Shown here: positions 13,401 to 22,400 of the stretch, piece after piece
Layout of the letters: every line of letters starts with the position of its first letter
Position numbering within the stretch: the first letter of the stretch is position 1
Assembly: GCA_009746045.1 (NCBI GenBank)
Contig: RPFO01000667.1
Coordinates: 3,936,773-3,980,272, forward strand
Length of the DNA stretch: 43,500 nucleotides
Direction of reading: 5' to 3'
Source: Mesostigma viride
Taxonomy: Eukaryota > Streptophyta > Mesostigmatophyceae > Mesostigmatales > Mesostigmataceae
Translations under genes and position numbers: made by a program
Notes under the pieces: generated by a model
The model's database searches: none
Told to the model about the DNA's origin: nothing
What the model saw: the letters and a program-made list of their open reading frames with translations, nothing else

Positions 13401-16400
13401 CTGAGCACACCTTAGCACACCTTAGCACACCTTAGCACACCTTAGCACACCTGAGCACACCTTAGCACACCTTGGCACACCTTAGCACACCTTAGCACAC
13501 CTTAGCACACCTTAGCACACCTTAGCACACCTTAGCACACCTTAGCACACCTTGGCACACCTGAGCACACCTTAGCACACCTTAGCACACCTTAGCACAC
13601 CTTGGCACACCTTAGCACACCTTAGCACACCTTAGCACACCTGAGCACACCTTGGCACACCTTAGCACACCTTAGCACACCTTAGCACACCTTGGCACAC
13701 CTTGGCACACCTTAGCACACCTTAGCACACCTTAGCACACCTTAGCACACCTTAGCACACCTTAGCACACCTTAGCACACCTTAGCACACCTTAGCACAC
13801 CTTAGCACACCTTAGCACACCTTGGCACACCTTAGCACACCTTAGCACACCTGAGCACACCTTAGCACACCTTAGCACACCTGAGCACACCTTAGCACAC
13901 CTTAGCACACCTTAGCACACCTTAGCACACCTTAGCACACCTGAGCACACCTTAGCACACCTTAGCACACCTTAGCACACCTTAGCACACCTTAGCACAC
14001 CTTAGCACACCTTAGCACACCTTGGCACACCTTAGCACACCTTAGCACACCTTAGCACACCTTAGCACACCTTAGCACACCTTAGCACACCTTAGCACAC
14101 CTTAGCACACCTTAGCACACCTTAGCACACCTTAGCACACCTTAGCACACCTTAGCACACCTTAGCACACCTGAGCACACCTTAGCACACCTTGGCACAC
14201 CTTGGCACACCTGAGCACACCTTAGCACACCTTAGCACACCTTAGCACACCTTAGCACACCTTAGCACACCTTAGCACACCTTAGCACACCTTAGCACAC
14301 CTTAGCACACCTTAGCACACCTTAGCACACCTTGGCACACCTTAGCACACCTTAGCACACCTTGGCACACCTTGGCACACCTTGGCACACCTTGGCACAC
14401 CTTAGCACACCTTAGCACACCTTAGCACACCTTAGCACACCTTAGCACACCTTAGCACACCTTAGCACACCTTAGCACACCTTAGCACACCTTAGCACAC
14501 CTTAGCACACCTTGGCACACCTTAGCACACCTTAGCACACCTTGGCACACCTTGGCACACCTTGGCACACCTTAGCACACCTTAGCACACCTTAGCACAC
14601 CTTAGCACACCTTGGCACACCTTAGCACACCTTAGCACACCTTAGCACACCTTAGCACACCTTAGCACACCTTAGCACACCTTAGCACACCTTAGCACAC
14701 CTTAGCACACCTGAGCACACCTTGGCACACCTTAGCACACCTTAGCACACCTTAGCACACCTTAGCACACCTTAGCACACCTTAGCACACCTTAGCACAC
14801 CTTAGCACACCTTAGCACACCTTGGCACACCTGAGCACACCTTAGCACACCTTAGCACACCTTGGCACACCTTGGCACACCTTGGCACACCTTAGCACAC
14901 CTTAGCACACCTTGGCACACCTTGGCACACCTTGGCACACCTTGGCACACCTTGGCACACCTTGGCACACCTTGGCACGCCTTGGCACACCTTAGCACAC
15001 CTTAGCACACCTTGGCACACCTTAGCACACCTTAGCACACCTTAGCACACCTTAGCACACCTTAGCACACCTTAGCACACCTTAGCACACCTTAGCACAC
15101 CTTAGCACACCTTAGCACACCTTAGCACACCTTAGCACACCTTAGCACACCTTAGCACACCTTAGCACACCTGAGCACACCTTAGCACACCTTAGCACAC
15201 CTTAGCACACCTTAGCACACCTTAGCACACCTTAGCACACCTTAGCACACCTTAGCACACCTTAGCACACCTTAGCACACCTTGGCACACCTTAGCACAC
15301 CTTAGCACACCTTAGCACACCTTAGCACACCTTAGCACACCTTAGCACACCTTAGCACACCTTAGCACACCTTAGCACACCTTAGCACACCTTAGCACAC
15401 CTTAGCACACCTTAGCACACCTTAGCACACCTTAGCACACCTTAGCACACCTTAGCACACCTGAGCACACCTTAGCACACCTTAGCACACCTTAGCACAC
15501 CTTAGCACACCTTAGCACACCTTAGCACACCTTAGCACACCTGAGCACACCTTAGCACACCTTAGCACACCTTAGCACACCTTAGCACACCTTAGCACAC
15601 CTTAGCACACCTTAGCACACCTTGGCACACCTTAGCACACCTTAGCACACCTTGGCACACCTTGGCACACCTTAGCACACCTTAGCACACCTTAGCACAC
15701 CTTAGCACACCTTGGCACACCTTGGCACACCTTAGCACACCTTAGCACACCTTAGCACACCTTAGCACACCTTAGCACACCTTAGCACACCTTAGCACAC
15801 CTTAGCACACCTTGGCACACCTTAGCACACCTTAGCACACCTTGGCACACCTTGGCACACCTTAGCACACCTGAGCACACCTTAGCACACCTTAGCACAC
15901 CTTGGCACACCTTAGCACACCTTAGCACACCTTAGCACACCTTAGCACACCTTAGCACACCTTAGCACACCTTAGCACACCTTAGCACACCTTAGCACAC
16001 CTTAGCACACCTGAGCACACCTGAGCACACCTTAGCACACCTTAGCACACCTTAGCACACCTTAGCACACCTTGGCACACCTTAGCACACCTTAGCACAC
16101 CTGAGCACACCTTAGCACACCTTAGCACACCTTAGCACACCTTAGCACACCTTGGCACACCTTAGCACACCTTAGCACACCTTAGCACACCTTAGCACAC
16201 CTTAGCACACCTTAGCACACCTTAGCACACCTTAGCACACCTTAGCACACCTTAGCACACCTTAGCACACCTTAGCACACCTTAGCACACCTTAGCACAC
16301 CTTAGCACACCTTGGCACACCTTAGCACACCTTAGCACACCTTAGCACACCTGAGCACACCTTAGCACACCTTGGCACACCTTAGCACACCTTAGCACAC

Positions 16401-19400
16401 CTTAGCACACCTTAGCACACCTTAGCACACCTGAGCACACCTTGGCACACCTTAGCACACCTTAGCACACCTTAGCACACCTTAGCACACCTGAGCACAC
16501 CTTGGCACACCTTAGCACACCTTAGCACACCTTAGCACACCTTAGCACACCTTAGCACACCTTAGCACACCTTAGCACACCTTAGCACACCTTAGCACAC
16601 CTTAGCACACCTTAGCACACCTTAGCACACCTTAGCACACCTTAGCACACCTTAGCACACCTTAGCACACCTTAGCACACCTGAGCACACCTTAGCACAC
16701 CTTAGCACACCTTAGCACACCTTAGCACACCTTAGCACACCTGAGCACACCTTAGCACACCTTAGCACACCTGAGCACACCTTAGCACACCTTAGCACAC
16801 CTTAGCACACCTTAGCACACCTTAGCACACCTTAGCACACCTTAGCACACCTTAGCACACCTTGGCACACCTTGGCACACCTTAGCACACCTTAGCACAC
16901 CTTGGCACACCTTAGCACACCTTAGCACACCTTAGCACACCTTGGCACACCTTGGCACACCTTAGCACACCTTAGCACACCTTAGCACACCTTGGCACAC
17001 CTGAGCACACCTTAGCACACCTTAGCACACCTTGGCACACCTTAGCACACCTTAGCACACCTTAGCACACCTTAGCACACCTTAGCACACCTTAGCACAC
17101 CTTAGCACACCTTAGCACACCTTAGCACACCTTAGCACACCTTAGCACACCTGAGCACACCTTGGCACACCTTAGCACACCTTGGCACACCTTAGCACAC
17201 CTTGGCACACCTTAGCACACCTTAGCACACCTTGGCACACCTTAGCACACCTTAGCACACCTTAGCACACCTTAGCACACCTTAGCACACCTTAGCACAC
17301 CTGAGCACACCTTAGCACACCTTGGCACGCCTTAGCACACCTTAGCACACCTTAGCACACCTTAGCACACCTTAGCACACCTTAGCACACCTTAGCACAC
17401 CTTAGCACACCTTAGCACACCTTAGCACACCTGAGCACACCTTGGCACACCTTAGCACACCTTGGCACACCTTAGCACACCTTAGCACACCTTAGCACAC
17501 CTTAGCACACCTGAGCACACCTTAGCACACCTTAGCACACCTTAGCACACCTTGGCACACCTTAGCACACCTTAGCACACCTTAGCACACCTTAGCACAC
17601 CTTAGCACACCTTGGCACACCTTAGCACACCTTGGCACACCTTAGCACACCTTAGCACACCTGAGCACACCTTAGCACACCTTAGCACACCTTAGCACAC
17701 CTTAGCACACCTTAGCACACCTTAGCACACCTTAGCACACCTTAGCACACCTTAGCACACCTGAGCACACCTTAGCACACCTTAGCACACCTTAGCACAC
17801 CTTAGCACACCTTAGCACACCTTAGCACACCTTAGCACACCTTAGCACACCTTGGCACACCTTAGCACACCTTAGCACACCTTAGCACACCTTAGCACAC
17901 CTTAGCACACCTGAGCACCCCTTGGCACACCTTGGCACACCTGAGCACACCAGCGCCATGCCAAGGAATGCATAACAAAGGAAAATCCATCAAGTAGCCT
18001 ACCTTGAAGCGGGGGTCGTACACAATCTTGGGCAACTCCTTGTCCCACTTGGAGAATGGGGGCACGCCCTTGTCGATCAGCATCTCCTGCGGGTGCCAGC
18101 ACAAGAGGACCACAGATGGGGGTGCCAGCACAAGAGGACCACAGATGGGGGTGCCAGCACAAGAGGACCACCGATGGGGGTGCCAGCACAAGAGGACCAC
18201 AGATGGGGGTGCCAGCACAAGAGGACCACAGATGGGGATGCCAGCACAAGAGGACCGCCGATGGGGGTGCCAGCACAAGAGGACCACAGATGGGGATGCC
18301 AGCACAAGAGGACCACCGATGGGGGTGCCAGCACAAGAGGACTACAGATGGGGGTGCCAGCACAAGAGGACCACAGATGAGGGTGCCAGCACAAGAGGAC
18401 CACCAGCAGAGCCACAGAGCGAGCAATCAAGCAGTGACACGTGATGCGCTGGGCAGGCAAAAGAAACCATTCAGGAGGGGGGCCATAAGAGTGACCCAAA
18501 GGGAAGTCACGCGCAAGCTCATGGGGAGACCTCAAGACCGCCTTCAGGCATCGGTGCCGAAGTCACGTCAAGCATCGGCAAAAAGGGGTACACAAGAAGA
18601 GCATGCGGAGGGAATTGAGGCCGCGTGCAGGGCCGTGAAGAGATGAAAAGGGAGGCCACATGGGATGCCCTACGGCCTGACGACCACACACAGACAAGGA
18701 ATGCCACACACGGCATCAGCATCATGTGCACAGAATATGCCTGCATCATGAGTATGGACAACATGTACCTGCAGTACGAATACAGGCACAAGTTCGCCAG
18801 CACCATGGTGATCATGCGTGACACGAAACAGAAGCGCGTTGGGGCGACCTTGGTGGCAATAAGGCCATGACAACGCAACGGCATCGCAACAAAAAGAAAC
18901 CACAGCCAGTCATTGCAAAGCAGCTACATCGAAAACGGTCATGTGCACCCCATTCCTGCATCCATCGGCGCCCCAGCATGCTAGTCAACAGCAGGTGACC
19001 ACACTTCAGCCAGCAACTAGCCAGCAAGCATACCAGCCACCAACCGGTGGCCATACCCACAAACCAGTGGGTGATCCGTGCGCCAGCGTACCCTGAAAAT
19101 CGCTGCCCGCTGCTCCGGCGTATAGTTTGCGTTTGCATCCGCGTCCTTGCCCCCTGGGCCCTCCCCCTGCGTTTTCCGCTGCTTTGACTTGCGCCGACCG
19201 CCACCTTCACCATCCCCCTCTACCTCCTCATCCTCATCTGACGATGAGCTGCCGCTCTCAGAGCCATCCGGAGATAGGCTGGGCCGCTTGGCCCCCCTGG
19301 GAGAGGGGCTACCAGGGGATGCATCCCCCTTGTCCTCCCCCCCGGCCTCCCCGCGTCCACCAATGTCATCGTTGTCGTCATCGCTGCCACTCCCAGGAGT

Positions 19401-22400
19401 TCCCTCCCCCCCAGGAATCGCCGCGCCGCCACCCTCGCCCACGGCTGCCTTTTTGCCGGCCGCATGGCCCAGATGCTGTGACTGCTGCAAGGAATCCCCC
19501 AACTTGCGCTTGACAATCTCCACCCTGGAATGGTCGGTGATTGCAGATGGCGCACTGGCAGACGGCACAGAGTGGGCGCCCCGAGTCTCCTCGCCCCCGG
19601 CTCCAGGGGAGGGGCCACCCTTGCGGCCGCCATCGGTTGCATGGGTGGGGCCCGTGTCTGCGCCTCCTGCTGCGTTCCCATTGGCCGTGGCTGGCTTGGA
19701 TTTTTGTGCTTGGAGGACCTCGGGTGGGACCGACCAGCTGGACACCTGTGCGATCATGAGCATTTTTAGAACAAAGTACAATTTGCCACCATTGATTTTG
19801 ATGAAACGTCCAGGATAGGGGGGTACGGAAGCGCGAAATTGCGCATGTTGACCGTGCCAAGTATGGGTGAAGGTTCAAGAGGAGGCCACCCTGACCGTTG
19901 ATGTGCCTTTCACCTGTCAGTTCAGTTTATTCCCACGCCGAATATCCGACAGAGTTATTAATCAGTGGAACAGCCAACTGGTGTGTCTTAGACCTAGTAG
20001 TAACAAATGTTGACCTGGCAGTAGGGAGACGCAGACTGGCAGGGGGTCATTTTACTAAACGCAATGAACCCTTGGTGGCATCCGTGAGACTTGAGCAAGA
20101 TGACTGCAGCATAAAAGGGCATCTCTGACAAAGATTTAAAACGTCATGGCCATGCTGCGCATCGAAGTACAACGGCCGAGAAAGTGGGACCAAAACCTCA
20201 TCTTCTCCTACATTGTCAGCCGCCCGGCTTGTTTTCCCAAGTCAGAGTTTCAAATGCCCAAGCAAGGCACCATGGCTTTTCCATGGATATCTCATTAAGA
20301 AGCCCACAGGAAACCACCAGGAGCGAAATTGGCTTGGGGAAGAGCTCCCACAGCACCCTTAAAGGACACAGCCTTGACTAACGAATCCCCCTGATGTGTT
20401 ATTTGCTCTGTATCTCGACCTCTACGCCGTACCATGAAGCTACACGAACAGGACCAAGCCTTATACCTGGAGTCTCCAATTCCATCCCACCAGCCTAGGC
20501 AGAACTCCTGGGAAAAATGCGTGATGCTCACATGGCTTGGCTAAACACATTGCCACAAAAAATTGGCACTGAGGAAAAGAACTTTTTGCCAGCCGCGATG
20601 GCAAAGACGACAAGGCTGCCAAACGCTACAGAGACAACGTAACTGATGTGCTAGAAACTGCGGACAAAAAACATCACTTTCTCAAAACCTTCAAATGTTC
20701 CTGGTAGCCCATGCGCTGACATTAACATCCTTTGACCCGGGCGAAGGCACAATATGCCCGTGAAAACCTCGGTAATGTTCTGTGGCCCAGATTGACACGA
20801 TGGGATGCCGCCATACGCGCAAAAATATTAAAGCTTACCGTGCGGGCTGGGGAGCCTGCGAGGGATGATGCGATGTTACCGAACATAGCCAAGGGGCACG
20901 TTTTCTGCTGACGGACTTACGCCCTTTTGATGCACACATGCTGGCAGCGGGCAAGATATCGGCCCCGGCACAACATGGGGGGCTGTCGACACGGGGGGAC
21001 GTGCCAGCGATGGGCATTAGTAGCTACAGCTCAAGTCCTCGACCGCAATCCAGGCCATACGACAAGAGAAATAGGGGTTTCCACAAGCACGCTCACACGC
21101 AGGCATGCACCGTCACTTGGCCTATTACTAATTTATTATCAAAGCCAGCAGTACACGCAAAAAAAAAACAGGACATGACTGCATCCCAAGCGCACCCTCA
21201 AGTGCGCTCTCCAACCCAAAAGTTAAGGCTTAGGATTGAGAACTTCAAGGTTTGGGTCTGCGGTTTAAGGCTTCAACCTCACAGCTTCGGGCTCCTTGAG
21301 CACGCAGCGGGCCCTGCTCACCATCTGGCTCCTCCCAGCAAGCATGTTGCAAACCCGCGACATTCAGCAGAAATCAGGAGACCAAAGCACCTGACCCTAT
21401 ATGTTGCTGGACAAGATACATGTGGTGGATGCTATGCTGGCATTAGAGCCATGCAAAGCTGGGGCATGCTGCTTTCCCACACCGTGAACCTCAGCTGTAC
21501 CCACCACCTGTTCAGAACCGAACTTCTGGGAGCACACCACTGACATACGGGTGGCTGCACACACTCACAAGTAAGCCCCACATTCCTCCCGTGAGGGAAA
21601 ACCATCTGAGGCCGCCATGGCCAGGGAGCCTTCAAGAGAAAAAAAGGCTTTTGGGCAGTGGTTATAACATTTATTGGCATGCAGTTATGGGCACCAACAC
21701 TTATTCGCACCAAAGCCGACCGTCCGGCACAGCCTCACGCATGTGCGGCCAAGTTTCTGTCCACATCCCTACCCGACCATACATTGGATTGCCTGTTCGT
21801 GAAGCACTGCTACTAAACGATGCTAGCTATGGTGCTACATACATTATGGCTGATGGAGTTATGAGGTACCCACACACCCACAGGGCAAGACCACACCCCA
21901 AAATAGGCTTTAGATAAGTTAAAACTAGGAAGCCATCAGCACCACCTAGGTCTTGGTGTTTCAGAAGTACTTGCTTGTACTTGCAGTAGTCCTTGCTTGC
22001 TTCCGACACCGCCCCCCTGTGCCCATGCATGGCAGCACTAATTCTGATCATCCGTCACTCACCTGCGTCTTTGTGTTCTAGTAGTACTTCTTGCCGTCAT
22101 CTGTCACTCACCTGCGTCTTTGTGTTCTAGCAGTACTTCTTGCCGTCATCCGTCACTCACCTGCGTCTTTGTGTTGTAGTAGTACTTCTTGCCGTCATCC
22201 GTCTCCACGCGCGCCCAGTCGGTGTCAGGAACCTTCTCCCTGCACCCGCCAGGTTGCAGGGAATGTCGCGCCGGCACCACCAGCACCCACCCAACCCCAC
22301 ACACGCGGGCGCTCTTCCCTGGTGAATCTTAGCGGATTCCGCCAGTGACATTCCCCGCCCAGCATACTATGCCACAAACACAGCCATCTAAGAGGTTCTT

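Noticed and set aside
18091-18410. CRISPR array
   Set aside because: The unit length (29 bp) is CRISPR-like, but the units are contiguous with no unique spacers and the genome is eukaryotic.
18004-18646. Repetitive open frames on both strands over the 29-bp array
   Set aside because: The array is intronic to Prp40 and repeats create the open frames; the only real coding part is exon 4 on the minus strand.
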